Of a stretch of DNA of 64,000 nucleotides, positions 1-12,636 are shown in pieces. Position numbers and translations under genes: made by a program. Within the stretch, counting starts at the first letter, position 1, and the number at the start of each line of letters is the position of its first letter. Under the pieces are notes generated by a model, which saw nothing but the letters and a program-made list of their open reading frames with translations, had not been told where the DNA came from and did not search any database. Source of the DNA: Umbilicaria muhlenbergii (lineage: Eukaryota > Ascomycota > Lecanoromycetes > Umbilicariales > Umbilicariaceae); contig KK106985.1 in NCBI GenBank assembly GCA_000611775.1, positions 496,001 through 560,000 of the forward strand, written 5' to 3'.

Positions 1-1217
1 CTTAGGGAGGCTGCTGAAGCCTGCTAATGCCTGCGCTGAACGAGGAGCGTCAAGCACTGGGCACGGGGCAGGGCACGGCCGTCACGGCCCAGTTGGTGTA
101 TCTTGAACCTACCCCAGCCATGGTTGGTCGGGGACTGCAATCGCGCTGGCCATCAGAATATGGGCGCCGTCGTAAGTGGTAGTGCTTGGTGTCGTGCTGC
201 CCTCTGCCTTCGCTGCGATAGTGCTCTGGCCATTGGAACGCACACCACACGGCCACCTGGTTGGATGCCTACTGTCTGGCATCCAGCCCCCTCCGAAGCC
301 AAGCAGCGGGCTAAATGGTGTCCGGGACGTCAAACTGCCTGCTCCATGGGCTAGCAGGACCTTGTAGAGTGCCAAGTGGTGGAGCCTACTGCGAGTCATC
401 GGTTTAAAAAATAGAAGAATCCTAAACGTTAAAGCACAGCATTATTGAAGCACAGCATTGAACGGAGTCAACGGACGATTACCGAGAAGACGGGGGGGGG
501 CAGAGGGGAGACGTCTCGGAAAAAGAAGCACCCCTGGTCGATCGTGCATTGATTGTCATGCACTCTAGCACCGTACTGTCCTTCGTACATCGCATCGCAT
601 CATAATCCTCCTTCGCGGGAATGAGACACGCGGCGGCTGCTGGACGGAGTCGACTGTGGGCGCTACCGTGTCTCCTTCCCGGCCTCGCCGTCGAGACGAC
701 ATGCCGCCTGGTCCGATTCCTATCTCAGTCTCTTTTGCGCGGCTTTAGTTTTTTCTCCTGCTTGCCAGCATGTCAAACCTGCCAGCCTGCTTCCCTCTGA
801 GCTACACCTCCTTTTGGCCGTTGCCATACGGCCATGGGCTGGCCGTCCAGCCGTGTTGCTAATCATGTTGACGTCTGACAATGCATTCGTTGGATGCTGA
901 TTGCAAGGGTTTGATCAATTTCAAGTAATGCCTGTGAGGCCCTCACATGGTACATGCGCCTATGCGCATGTACAGGAGCCTGTTTCTGTGGATCTGTGCG
1001 ACTTATCGGAGCCTGAACTGGCAATCGATTCGTGCATCTTGCATTCTATGCATCTTCTAATAAACGCTTACCCAGGGTAAAGGTTCGTGGTTCGTGAGGC
1101 TGCGGTGCAGCTGGATAACTAATCCAACCAGACCCAAAGTCAAATCGTATTCTGGATTTATACTACTTCATCTATCTGACTCCCAAGTTTCCCCTGTTCT
1201 CTTATCCTCTACCCGAA
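1..1217. other. Intergenic, no gene recognised
   Basis: I see no convincing coding region here. The open frames in the first 400 bases overlap each other on both strands and resemble nothing I know. The 3' part is the presumed promoter and 5' leader of the regulator that starts at 1218. The left edge of the gene cluster may lie outside the window. Confidence 0.5.
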
Positions 1218-2567
1218 ATGGATCTTAGAGAAACTCGCTCAAGATCTGAAAACATGTCCAGGACATCTTCGGCGTCTGATACCTATCGTCTGTCTGACCA
1301 TCAAGCCCCGACCGAAAGCAAGCTGCCCGTGCCCTTGACTAGTATCCGAAAGCTACGGGAGTCCTGTGACGCTTGTCATGTCGCCAAGGTCAAGTGTATC
1401 AAGCAAAAGAGCGCCGACTGTGCTCGTTGCTTCTCCTTTGGCATCTCCTGTGCCTACAGTCCCTCTGCCCGGACCGGGAAACCGCGTGGAGCAAAGGATA
1501 GGAGGAATCGAATGGGATCCGTCGATGACTCCAAATTCTCAACTGGCCGTCGTTCCCTGACATGTGCGGAAACGCCGGCTGTTCAGGCACCGTTGCATAC
1601 CCACGAAGTACCACAGGCAAACGCACCTCACCACCACTTCGCCCCGACATACGAGGAAACCGATCCGCTCTCCCTCGATCCTTGGGGACCCGGCGTAACC
1701 AACGCGATTTGCCAGTTCCTTGCAGAAGAGCGGCAGATGAATCTTTTCCCCTCCTCGCTGTCGACATCTACGAACAGTTCTCCGAACAGTTGCCCCTTTG
1801 CCCAGCCGGACTTTGTGCAGCTCGCCGCCGCCGCCGCCGCCGCTGCTGTTCAGCCACCGTATTTTCCAATTGACCGTAACCTCCGTGGCTCCACAATCTC
1901 GCCCACAGGGTCGCACTTTTCGGAATCCATGAAGCAGATGGACGAGCCAGATATGATGAATCGTATGAGCACATCTCCACCGGACAGAGAGACCTGCGAT
2001 TGTTTCGCCGCCAACCTGAAATCTTTGGAAACCCTACGCCGCTACTCTGATCCCTATTCTTCCCAGAACACCACACCTTTCGACGTCGCCCTCTTTATCA
2101 GCAAACAGGCGATCACCCACTGCACCGCAATGCTCAGCTGCACTTATTGTACGCGGAATACCTGCGGCGATAGCAATAGCACGCCCATGCTCATCTTCGC
2201 CGGACTTATGAACGACATTCTCAACTCTTACAGTGCTGCATGCACAGCTCACTTCGATCTCGAGACCACCGACTCCTCACCCGATTCACACAGCAGCTCG
2301 TCGTCGCAACTAACCCTAGGAACTTATCTGGTCGATGGGGAAGACGGCCGCCACTTGAAACTGGAGATCCTGATGATTGAACTGCGCAAGGTTGAGCGGT
2401 TGTGGGTGCAGTTCAAAGAAGTCTGCGCGCAAGTACGTGTTGGAGACGGCCGGAAAAGTCTCCTGGAGGCGCTGGTCTGTTATCTGGGTCAGACATTACG
2501 AGACACGGTCGATAGACTAGAGGCGAGGAGAGGCCACACTGGAAATAGTAGTAATGGGAGAAGATGA
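1218..2567 (+). CDS. AflR-like Zn(II)2Cys6 transcription factor
   Basis: Single-exon gene of 449 aa. A binuclear zinc cluster sits at residues 50-78 with Cys50, 53, 60, 68, 71 and 78 (spacing C-x2-C-x6-C-x7-C-x2-C-x6-C), followed by a basic stretch ending in SARTGKPRG, as in AflR-type regulators. An alanine run lies near residue 205. The C-terminal half (from about residue 260, with a Cys-rich CTYCTRNTC segment) resembles the AflR co-regulator domain. Such proteins activate their own polyketide clusters by binding CG-rich palindromes in promoters, so the adjacent PKS, reductase and dehydratase are the likely targets (inference). The classical DHN-melanin regulator Cmr1/Pig1 carries extra C2H2 fingers, which are absent here. 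ATG at 1218 is the first in frame; Met13 is an alternative start. Confidence 0.9.
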   Translation: MDLRETRSRSENMSRTSSASDTYRLSDHQAPTESKLPVPLTSIRKLRESCDACHVAKVKCIKQKSADCARCFSFGISCAYSPSARTGKPRGAKDRRNRMGSVDDSKFSTGRRSLTCAETPAVQAPLHTHEVPQANAPHHHFAPTYEETDPLSLDPWGPGVTNAICQFLAEERQMNLFPSSLSTSTNSSPNSCPFAQPDFVQLAAAAAAAAVQPPYFPIDRNLRGSTISPTGSHFSESMKQMDEPDMMNRMSTSPPDRETCDCFAANLKSLETLRRYSDPYSSQNTTPFDVALFISKQAITHCTAMLSCTYCTRNTCGDSNSTPMLIFAGLMNDILNSYSAACTAHFDLETTDSSPDSHSSSSSQLTLGTYLVDGEDGRHLKLEILMIELRKVERLWVQFKEVCAQVRVGDGRKSLLEALVCYLGQTLRDTVDRLEARRGHTGNSSNGRR

Positions 2568-3803
2568 TGGGTGTTAGACGCCATATTTTAATCTATAGAC
2601 ACATCAATGAAGCCACGGTCGTCACCCGCTGCCGATAGTAGTATGGCTCACACGCGTCGAGACCTCTTAAGAGTACTTGCCCTTCATAGGTTCGGTGTTC
2701 TGCCAATCAGAGATGTCCGTACCTGTTCCACAAGGTAATGCCGATAGCGGTGTGATAGAACAACCGGCGGAGGATCCCGAAGCGATTCGCCACACGGTTC
2801 TGCGACGGTTGTTTCGACATTGGCATGCTTACCCACAGGCCATTCCTGCTTGATCCTTCGATTTCTCACTCTTGTGTTCCTCAGATCAGCATCCTTCCGC
2901 CTCCTTCTCCTCCTCTACGGCATTACTCAGCCTGACACACATGCTCACCACTGCCGAACTGTTTTTCCGTTCCACAGCATCTTCCTTGGCGCATTTCATA
3001 TACAATCATCACGACATCGTGACGTTCACCGCCACTTAGCAGGACGCATGTGAGAGCGGACATACCAAGATTGTGCCGGCCGGCGCTCCCGGAACGTCTT
3101 CCTGGCCCCTCTTTGAAGCCTGTAGCTTCACCACTATTCCTATCCACCAAGCGGCTTCCATCACTTATTCTGAATCAAGCTAATCTCACAGCGTTCGATA
3201 TCGCATTCTTTCACATGTAGAACTTATTGATGAGTGAATCTCACCTACCTCTCATTCTCGGATGATCACTTCCGAAATCCGTGCAGTGTCTGCCTCGTAA
3301 ACTTGTGACTGTAGGCGCTATGGCATGCGCCTTTTGTGCTCGGTCAGCTAAATAACTCGAAAAATGGAAAACATAGAACACATGTCGAATTCACAGTCCA
3401 GCTTTCCCTGGGTAGATGCTCCGTGCGTGTGTGCTGACAGAGCCGTCAAAAGATGCCATCCCTTACAAACGGAATGGCGGGTCAAGGAAAGCCTGGGTTA
3501 GTGGAGGTGAAAGGTTCTACTGGCATGGGTCATCTGGCTCGTATTGGTAGCACCTCATCAAAGCAGTTTGGAGAATCGTTTGTCCGTGTAGTGTGAAAGT
3601 AGGAATAGCGACAGTACAAGAGCGCAAAACTTCCTATCCCTGTAACACCGCGCAAAGCATTATTTGATACCCCCCAATCGAGCCACGCTGAAAATTAGTA
3701 CCAATCTAATCAAGGATTGCATTCGATAGCAAGTCGCCCAGATGATGGACCTGATGATCAAATATGTCAGCAAATCTCCTGCAAGGTAATAAGGCGGGTG
3801 AGG
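2568..3803. other. Intergenic between convergent regulator and PKS
   Basis: This 1.2 kb spacer separates the 3' end of the regulator (+) from the 3' end of the PKS (-). No open frame here looks like a known protein. It should hold both 3' UTRs and polyadenylation sites. Confidence 0.5.
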
Positions 3804-6800
3804 TTAGCCCACATTTGGATCTCGCATCATAGTAAAATGATTTCCAGGTATACTTGTCGTCGTGATGTTTTCCAGTGGGATGAAGGCATCCCACTGCTGC
3901 GGTCCAAAGTCGATACGATTTTCTAGCAGCCATTGTGCATGGCCGTATGGATAAGGATCAGGTCGCGGGTCTGACGGATACTTGCATACACCGTCTCTGC
4001 ACCAAATGGCGAGGGTCTTGGGCGCTTTAGCTGGGTCCATCTTCGTGGCGGTGTACTGTGACAGCGCCGTGACGGATGCGGCGAAGTGGGGAAGCAACCA
4101 TGAGGGGATCTTCCTCTCGCTTCGTAAGCCATCTCCTAGCAGGCCGATGGTATTGAAGAATCGATGCAGTGACGATGGAAGTGCCTCGATTATCAGAGGG
4201 CAGGGCGTGTCGATCAGGATGAGTTTCTCGACGAGCTCTCCAGCTTGCAGCAGTTGCTGAGCGGCTTCAAAGGCAACAACGCCTCCAGCCGACCAGCCAC
4301 CAAGGAGATAAGGCCCATGTGGCTGTCGTCGCCGAAGTTCGATGAGGAACATAGCCGCAATGCCAACAACACCGCAATCGTACTCCTCTGGGCATTTCAT
4401 GAAGGGGGAATTCAGACCGAAGACAGCAATGTCTGGCGAGAGATCTGGTATGCCAATGTATGACGTAGCCGATCCGCCGCCGTCGGGCATCAAGAAAAGT
4501 GTCTTCGAAGACTTCCTTGGGTTGCCTTGTAGAAGGACTGACGTAGCAGATCGATGGGGTGCAGAAACTTTATTTGACTGCCCGCTTGGATTCAGGGCTT
4601 CTTCGAGGTATTGCACGTTAAGGTTATCTCGTATTAAGAGCGGAAGCGCCAGACCGGTCTTCTCCTGCATATCCTTATGCAGCGACATACTCATGCTTTG
4701 ATCTATGCCGAGGGCGGCGAGCTTAGGCGCTGACGCGACTTCTTCCACCAAGACGCTCACATCAGGCGTAGATGTACTCGACGGAGGTGTTGGAGGCCCA
4801 TCTTCTTCATGTTTTGGCGTACGTGACGCTGACTCTAATTCAGGCGTAGTGGATCCAGAAACGGTGGTTTGAGATTCGATATCATCCATGGAGATTTCGG
4901 AGTCGAATTGCGCAAGGAATCCTTTCAGCTGACCGACAGTAGGATAATCGATGAACAGGGAAGATTGGACGGTAAGTTCGAGCTCCTCCCTCATTCTACC
5001 GCTGATCGACAATGACATGAGAGAGTCGACCCCAAGATCTGCAAAATCGATTGCGTCCGCAAGTTCATCGGTATTGATCCCAACTTCTTCTGCAATGATA
5101 GTCAAAGCTCTGTTCGTGATGGAGACAACGAGCTTCGCAGTGTCATTAGAAACGACAACTGTGCTCTTGGGCGTCTCAATCGTCGCAGGTATCTTGACTT
5201 GTAACGGAGCCTCGGCGGCGATTTTCCGTGGCTTGGCCGATTGCGGAACACCGCCTGGTGGAAGGAACGTGTTGAGAACAGTACGAGGGATGCACTGGAA
5301 TTTCAGGCCTCCAACGACACCAATGATAGTGTCTCCATCAAAAACATAAATGTCTCCAGCCATCATCTTACCTGCAGCTGGTTGCATTTTGACATAGGAC
5401 TGATATGTCTTTTCTGCAGATAGCGGTTGGGCAAAACGCATCGACTCCCACCCGTGGGATACGTAGACTTGATTAGTCGAGTCCACAGCATCGCTGGCGT
5501 TAACAATAAAGCCAGACAAGTGCGCAACGCTGTCGATCCAATAAGGGCTGCAAAAGAAGTTCCCGTCGGCCTCCGTTGTTTGGAAAGCCACATGAGCAGT
5601 TGCTTCTAGTTCAGCGCTGTCGAGTATCACCTCTTCCATACCACGAAATTTCTTGTCGTATTGAACCAAAGCCGCAAAGAGCTTATAGGCCATGCCCCGG
5701 AATATCCTGTGAGCCCCACCGGCATCTACGGACTTCTTCAGTCCTTCGATTCGGGCTCGAATCAGGTAAGCGTTTCGTTGCCATTCTGCAAGCCACGCTG
5801 ACCCATCACCGTAAACGACTGTACATTTCGCGTGCTCCGTTCTGGACTTCCCTTCCCCACTGCTGAAGACTAGCTGGGCTTGGTCGAGCGAGGCATTGGT
5901 TGTGGCAGAGAGTCGAACGATATGTGGTTCCTGACCGGACATCTTAGCAATGAGTGGTGCTGTCACTTCCATGTTGCAAACGTTCAGATCGATCTTCTGC
6001 GCTTGGGGTCGCACGAGCTTGTACATATAGTCCGCAACGGTCATCGCCATATCACCGTAGATTGACTTGAACACATGTTAGCGGGATTTGCGCAGAGGGC
6101 TACATTAAACTCACAGATGGGCAAAGGCAAGATCCATTCACAAGATGTCCAGTGACCGCAGCGTGTAGGTCAGGGCGTGAGAGATCAGACTCGATGACCA
6201 CTGTGGCCTTGCCATCTTTGACCTCCTCATGGATGACCTTCTGAACAGTGGTCGTAGACAGCGATTTCTTCTCCTCTATGGCAAGCACAGCAGGATTCGG
6301 AAGATCCCCCTTAGTCAAGCACCAATCGTTGATATACTGAATCCAGTAGTTCTTCTCGTCAAAAGCGTACTTTGGAAGATCCAGCATGCGGAGAGAATCG
6401 TAGAAGTCTCGGTGATACTCGTTCCAATCAATCTTCAACCCTCCCGTGTGTAGCAGGCACAAACTACTTGCTATTGTCTTCCAAGCACTCTCACCTCTGC
6501 GAAGAGATGGAGCACCTCCAGTCTTGAGACCCATTGTCGACTTCACCATACCTAGGCAGATAGGGTGGGGCCCAATCTCTACCCAAAGCGTTGCGTCATC
6601 GATCAGTTTCTTAGCTTGCCCTGACTGAAAGCCTCCCAAGAAGTTCACCGGTTCTCGCGCGTGTCTGCGCAGATAATCAGGACTGACAGTCTCCCCTGCG
6701 GAGATAATATCCCCAAGAAGTGGTGAGATAATCGGTATTTTCGCCTTGTTGAAAACTGCGGAATGAGCTATCTCTTCGAATGAGGCAAGGATCGGGTCGA

Positions 6801-9800
6801 CCTGTGATGAGTGGAAGGCAAAAGGCACATTAAGCTTGGTGCACTTGACCGATTCGGCACTGAAGTGAGCAACGGCCTCGTTGATGTCTTCGGAAAGACC
6901 ACTGTAAACGGTCTCTTCTGGGCCGTTAATGCAAGCTACCTGAATCTTTCTATCCAAGCCATTTGGCAGTCCGTGGAATGACGATAGAGGTGCCTTAACT
7001 GCTAACATAGCGTGAGTGCCAACAGTACAACGGTCCTGTAGGCTCCGGGCTCTTTCGCCGACCAAAAAGATGGTATCACTGACGGAGAGAACTCCCGCAA
7101 CGTTTAGGGCAGCGTATTCGCCTAAGCTGTGTCCCACCACAACGTCTGGTGTTACTCCCCAAGACTTCCACAAGCGCGACAAGGCCATTTGAATACAGGT
7201 CAAGCCGAGCTGTACAAGTAGCGGGGATAGTGACTGAACGTCAGAAACACTCCCGTCAATCAAAGGCAGGAAAGATGGGAATCCTTGGCCCCGGCCGATG
7301 CTATCGAAGTCCAAGAGATCAGACTTGAACTGGGACGAATGTTCGAAGAGATCCTTGGCTAAAGCTGGGTAGTGAGAGCCTTGGCCCGTGAATACGAACG
7401 CGACCTTGGGCAGCGTGCTAGACACTGGGTTTGTGTTGTCATTCAGTTTAGAGACGAGCTCTGCCCTTGCTTGGGCAACATCAGCAACTGGAAAGGCGAT
7501 GCGATAATTGTGCTGTATGCGGCGGGCAGTCAATGTGTAAGATATATCCGGTAAGGAAGCTGATGGGTTATCATCTATGTAAGAGATGAGACGTTCGATG
7601 TTCTTTCGGAGAGAACTTTTGGCCTTTGCTGACACTGCGATAATCTGTGTCGGTCGAGGGTCAGGTTTGCCAGGGGTATGCGATGGACCGTCTTCCATCA
7701 ACAGCGCGGTGTTGCCACCCTATGACAACGATCAGTCGGGCTACGTAGATAAGACTTTAAAAGTACGAACCGCAGCGCTGAAGTTGTTCACGAACACCAC
7801 TCGCTTTTTGCCTGCTTTGGCTTGCCAGGGCTTTTTCTTGAGTGCAATGTGAACGCTAAATACATTAGAAGATTTTCGTCTTGCTGCCTCCGAAGAGATA
7901 CTCACTTGCGTTCATCCAAGTCTTTCGGGAAGGTCTGATTGATGATTGTCTTGATTCCAACGTGTGGGGGTATCGCATTTTTCTGCATCATAAGTAGACA
8001 TTTGATCAGGGCTGTTACTCCCGAGGCCTGTACGTAGATATTAGAACGATCCATCGCGCATGAGTAGGGAACGGCTATAAGTTACTTACAGCTTCGCCAT
8101 GGCCGACGTTTGCCTAAAATCCATGAAATGTCAGTGGCGTCATCCAATGGATATTTGACGATAGAGTTGCGGGGTTTTCGCACGCACCTTGACTGCTCCT
8201 AGATGAAGAGACTGGTCGGACCTCCGCTTACGAGAAGCAGGCGCAAATACGTTGCTAACTGATCGCATTTCTGTGCCATCGCCGGCTTGCGTGCCAGTGC
8301 CGTGCATCTCAACGTAGTCTACATCCAGAGGATCCATGCCAGCTTCATCGAGGATTTTCTTGTACAGTGTTTCTTGTGTTTCGGCATGCGGATGGGTGAT
8401 GGAGATTGCTTCTGCTGAATGGTTTGTCGCCGACCCTAGGATGACAGCAAGAATGTTGTCTTTGTCTGCCTCGGCATCCTGGAGTCTCTTGATGATCACT
8501 GTACCAATGCCATCTGCACGACAATATCCGTCGGCCTCATTGTCGAACGTCTGGCAGGGGCCAACCTTTGATAGAAATTGACCACGACTGAGCCCTGAGA
8601 AGATGTCTGAATTTGTCATTACACTCACCCCCCCAGCGATCGCAGTATCACAGTTTCCGCTCCAGAGAGACGTGCAAGCCAGCTGTATGGCAGCCATGCC
8701 TGACGAGCAGGCAGTATCCACGCTGAAACTGGGCCCGCTGAACTTGAAATGGTAGTTGATCCTACCCTATAAACCCAGCTTTCAGTTAGATATGTTCCTT
8801 ACTGGTTCGCGGATATGAGTAGGAGATGCCCCAGCTAAGGCAAGACAGACAGAAAGTAAATCAAAAGAAAGCCACATACCGGTCCAAAGGCCCTAACACC
8901 ACCTGTGATGAAATAGGTATCAATGTCTTGCGCGGCATTGATTTCTCTCCAGTCATCACTAGTTTGACCGTAAAATGTACCGACGCGGTCCAGTTTCGTG
9001 GATGGTGTCCTATTCGGTACGTAACCGGCCATCTCGAGCGCCTCGTAAGCTGTGACTAAAGAAAGTCTCTGCATCGGGTCGGTTTGCACAGCCTCACGAG
9101 GGGACATGTTGAAAAAGCGAGGATCGAACAGACCAGGCTCATCAATGAAACATCCATAGGGCGTATGCGTTGTATTTCTCTTCTTGCCGGTAGGGTCAAA
9201 ATGTGTTTTGGGGTCGAACCGCTCTTTTGGCACCTGGTCAAATAATTAGACAGTCTCCCGCGCATACATGTCTAGGCTTGGAAACTCGAAACACTTACTT
9301 CCCTGTGGACGTCAAGTCCTTGCTCGAGCAGCTGCCAGAACTTTTCATGGTCTGCTGCACCGGGAAACCTTCCAGCCATTCCCACGATGGCGAGTTTTGA
9401 CTCTGCTAAGTTCCCTGGCGTTCGGGTATTATAGGGGAGCTTTGCGGACATGAATGCGGAATCATTTTCCAAGACAATGCTCGCTTCTGTGCCCTTCTTC
9501 AGAACAGAGACCACGCCATGAACGGAATTTATTGGTCCGAGTGGAACAATGCGGCAAGTAGAGGCATCGGATCCCCGTACTGAATCGACACATCCATCGA
9601 GAACGCGGTCGAAGCGTAAAGTCTCGTTCAATGCTTCGTTAAGGACCAGTTCAAGCAGCTGGCGAGTGCTGGTCGCCGTGAAACGCTCTCCTGAAGTCGT
9701 AGATAGCACAGGAATCTTGGGGTGGTAGAGATCGATGATATGGGATTTGCCGTCATTTTGTGTGCCCAGAATCTTCTGCAAAGGGCCATTCCCGTGCAGA

Positions 9801-10655
9801 TGCGGCGCATGATATGGTCCGTGCACAGGTATTTGGATTCGTCTCGTGCCCCGAAACGTGCTTGTCACCTCGAACAGTTGCTGTAGAGTTGAAGGTGGTC
9901 CGCTGACTGTGATGACGTTGGAGCCCACGGCACTGACATAAGCTCGACGTGACACTGGGATAGCCTGCTTCCACGCTCTAATTATTTTACGTTACAAGCA
10001 AAGAGACAGTTGCAGTACGAACCTTTTCCTTGTGAAAATCATCGATGGCTTCGCCTGCTTCATGTTCACTAATCTCCGGTACTAGGAAGGACCAGCACTC
10101 TTGGTTGTCGACCACCTGATACACCCGCCGTGCCGAAACGCCAACATGCAAGCCGGTGCGAAAAGCAATTCGGACGGCCTCAACAGCCAATGGCGTGAGG
10201 GTGGCAGCAGAGGGTGATGAAGCAACAGCAGCCGCCGCAAGCGAACCCGTGCACAATCCGACAATGACAGTTTTCGACGGATCAAAGTCTTTAGGGTTGT
10301 TGTCCCCCGCGAAGCTGTACCTGTCAGTCTACGACATCGATATCGAGGGCTCGAGAACGTACCCTAGGTAATGAGCCAGCTGAGAGATGCACAACAAAGC
10401 GCTCTCTATTGCCGTATTAACAAGCTGCCCCTCATGGTGACGGTCCGAAAGCTCTTGAATGGTCGAGAAATTGGGAATCGACTGGCGGTCCAGGGAAGGT
10501 AATTGAGTGACTTCTTCACGGAGAGCAGCGCTTGCCTTGACGATGAAAGAAGTGAGAAGTGTATTGGACTTGCCCCTGGACAGGACACTCTTCAGGAAGG
10601 CGTGAGTATCGACCGTCTGATCACCAAAGAAGAGTATGTCTATTTGGTCTGACAT
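3804..10655 (-). CDS. Non-reducing polyketide synthase SAT-KS-AT-PT-ACP-TE (naphthol-type)
   Basis: Ten exons (10655-10363, 10320-10023, 9964-9299, 9233-8880, 8766-8188, 8113-8090, 8027-7906, 7855-7771, 7719-6115, 6065-3804) join to 2095 aa. Domains: SAT with GLCTG (Cys121); KS from about residue 385 with DTACSSG (Cys557), His692 and His735; AT with GHSLGEY (Ser about 1005); PT with catalytic His about 1332 (GHLVNG) and Asp about 1520 (YWIDSV); ACP with LGVDSL (Ser about 1690); a TE with GWSAG (Ser about 1934) and GNH (His about 2085). Fungal enzymes with this layout make aromatic polyketides such as 1,3,6,8-tetrahydroxynaphthalene from malonyl-CoA. The reductase and dehydratase next door support that product (inference). 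An ACP-like segment lacking the canonical serine follows the ACP. The frame stops soon after the TE histidine. Transcribed divergently from the reductase. Confidence 0.93.
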
Positions 10656-11736
10656 CTTCGGTTACAGATGGCAGTCAGGTTTACCGGTGTCAAGATTCTG
10701 GAGCCCAAGATATTCCGCGAGAGCGCTGGTTATGTACTTTGCTCTTAATGCCCTCGTCATCTCCAACAGCCACCGCTCAAATCCTTTGGGTGTGGGTCTT
10801 TGACGAACCGGTGTGAGATCAGTCGATGAATAATCGTCCGTGCCAATAGACAGGCATCAAGAAGACTTGAATCGGAAATGGGAATCCCGAAAGGATGTGC
10901 ATGTCAACATCAATCTCTGTTGATGACATGACCCTAGTCGGCGGCGCTGCTTAGACGCGGTGACCGCGGCGAGTCAGCCGCCGCAAGAGCAGCTGTGCTT
11001 CTCTCTCATAGGGAAACTGACCAAACTTTCTCGCTTCGCCTTGCTGTCGAACGTGGCGGAATGCAAACAACTAGCGTAGATCTTCATATTTTTCCTCCGA
11101 CAGTCTCGATGGGTAGTGTGGCCCATTGGAGGCGAAAGCTCATGACCGTCCTGTGCTACTGAGTGGTCAAGGCCATAGGCATGTCGTTGAAATACGATAT
11201 CGCCGTTCTGCCGGCTGAGCGGCAGGCACGTACGGAGGTGTGCTGCACGTCCAGCACGAGGCATGTGAGGCGGATCTGGACTAGTCAGACCAAAAGGAGG
11301 AGGAATCGCTTAAAGGTGTTCGCTAACCATAACCGGATTTTGGAAGAAGATAATCGCCTGAAACATCAGCTGTTTTTCCTCAAATATGCACCGAGTAGAA
11401 CGCCGAGAAAAGCTCTACTTTCCCACCGAGTATCGCCCAACACCATCTTCGTGGTTTACGCGAAGCACCGGTGTTCCGCATCAAGTACATTCAATCTCTC
11501 AATGTGTTGCATTATGCTTGTTCGATGTGCTGTTCACACGTAGTAGCGTCCTCTTGAAGCTATATCATGAATCCCAGGCCTCGAAAAATCGTAGGTATCA
11601 TCCATCTTTCAATCAGTTCTGACTTCGAAGCCATACACGTCGATCGTTATCCTTGAATTGTTCCTGACCTTGAAGACATACACGTCTGTGACAATTCCTC
11701 CAAAGGACAGAAGCGAGAACGAAGAAGCAATCTGCA
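10656..11736. promoter_or_regulatory. Shared divergent promoter region of PKS and reductase
   Basis: About 1.08 kb separates the PKS start (-) from the reductase start (+), so it must contain both promoters. It holds two CG-rich inverted repeats: CTGCCG-N6-CGGCAG at 11208-11225 and the arms CGGCGGC (10939-10945) and GCCGCCG (10977-10983). Zn2Cys6 regulators bind paired CGG/CCG triplets, so these are candidate sites for the cluster regulator. That link is inference. Open frames in the region do not resemble proteins. Confidence 0.4.
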
Positions 11737-12636
11737 ATGGGTTCTCTTCAGACGACAACTCCAACGTCACATGTCTCCACCGCTCGCCTGGACGGTAAGG
11801 TGGCGCTAGTCACTGGGGCAGGACGTGGTATTGGGAGAGGGGTCGCCATAGAGCTTGGCGCTCGGGGAGCATCCGTTGTGGTCAACTACGCGAAAAGCAC
11901 CGAGGCGGCGGAGGAAGTGGTCAGCGAAATCGAGAAAGTTGGCAGCAAGGCCATCGCGGTGCAAGCGGATGTTTCGGACGTCGAACAGATAACGAAGCTG
12001 TTCGATGCGGCGATAGCGCACTTTGGAAAGCTAGACATCGTGGTCTCGAATTCCGGAACCGAAAGCTTTGTGAAGATCGAGGATGTAACGCCGGCGCAGT
12101 ATGACCACGTCTTCGGCCTCAACGCTCGCGCGCAGTTCTTCGTAGGTCAGCACGCCTACAAATACTTGGAGCACGGTGGGCGCGTGGTATTGATGTCTTC
12201 AATCGCCGCCGGGATTATTGGGGTTCAGGACCACGCCTTGTACGCCGGGAGCAAGAGCGCTGTCGAAGGGTTTACCCGCTGTTTCGCGACCGATTTCGGC
12301 CGCAAAGGCATCACCGTCAATGCCATTGCACCGGGAGGGGTCAAGTCGGATATGTTCACCCATGCTGCGTGGCGGTACATTCCTGGCGCGGACTCAACTT
12401 GGCCAGCCGAGGCAATTGAGAAGGCCATGGCGGACCACAATCCCCTCAGACGGTGCGCCCTACCTGTCGATGTGGCAAGGGTGGTCGGCTTTCTGGCGAG
12501 CCAGGATGGTGAATGGGTCAACGGTAAGTTGGACCTCCACCTATCTTTCCATCGCAATTGTCATATTTTCGTCAGCAGCTGACGCGAAGCGTATGCAGGC
12601 CAAGTAATCACCATCTCCGGAGGCTCGTCGCAGTAG
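11737..12636 (+). CDS. SDR naphthol reductase (tetrahydroxynaphthalene reductase-like)
   Basis: Two exons (11737-12523 and 12599-12636) encode 274 aa; the intron has GTAAGT and GCAG ends. This is a classical short-chain dehydrogenase/reductase. The NADP(H)-binding motif TGAGRGIG is at residues 26-33, catalytic Ser about 155, and Tyr169/Lys173 lie in YAGSK. The segments SNSGTE and APGGVKSDMF match the fungal 1,3,6,8-tetrahydroxy- and 1,3,8-trihydroxynaphthalene reductases, which reduce the PKS product to scytalone and later to vermelone. Versicolorin reductase (AflM) is a close relative, so substrate choice cannot be fixed from sequence. The short last exon (residues QVITISGGSSQ) supplies the conserved C terminus. 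Confidence 0.9.
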
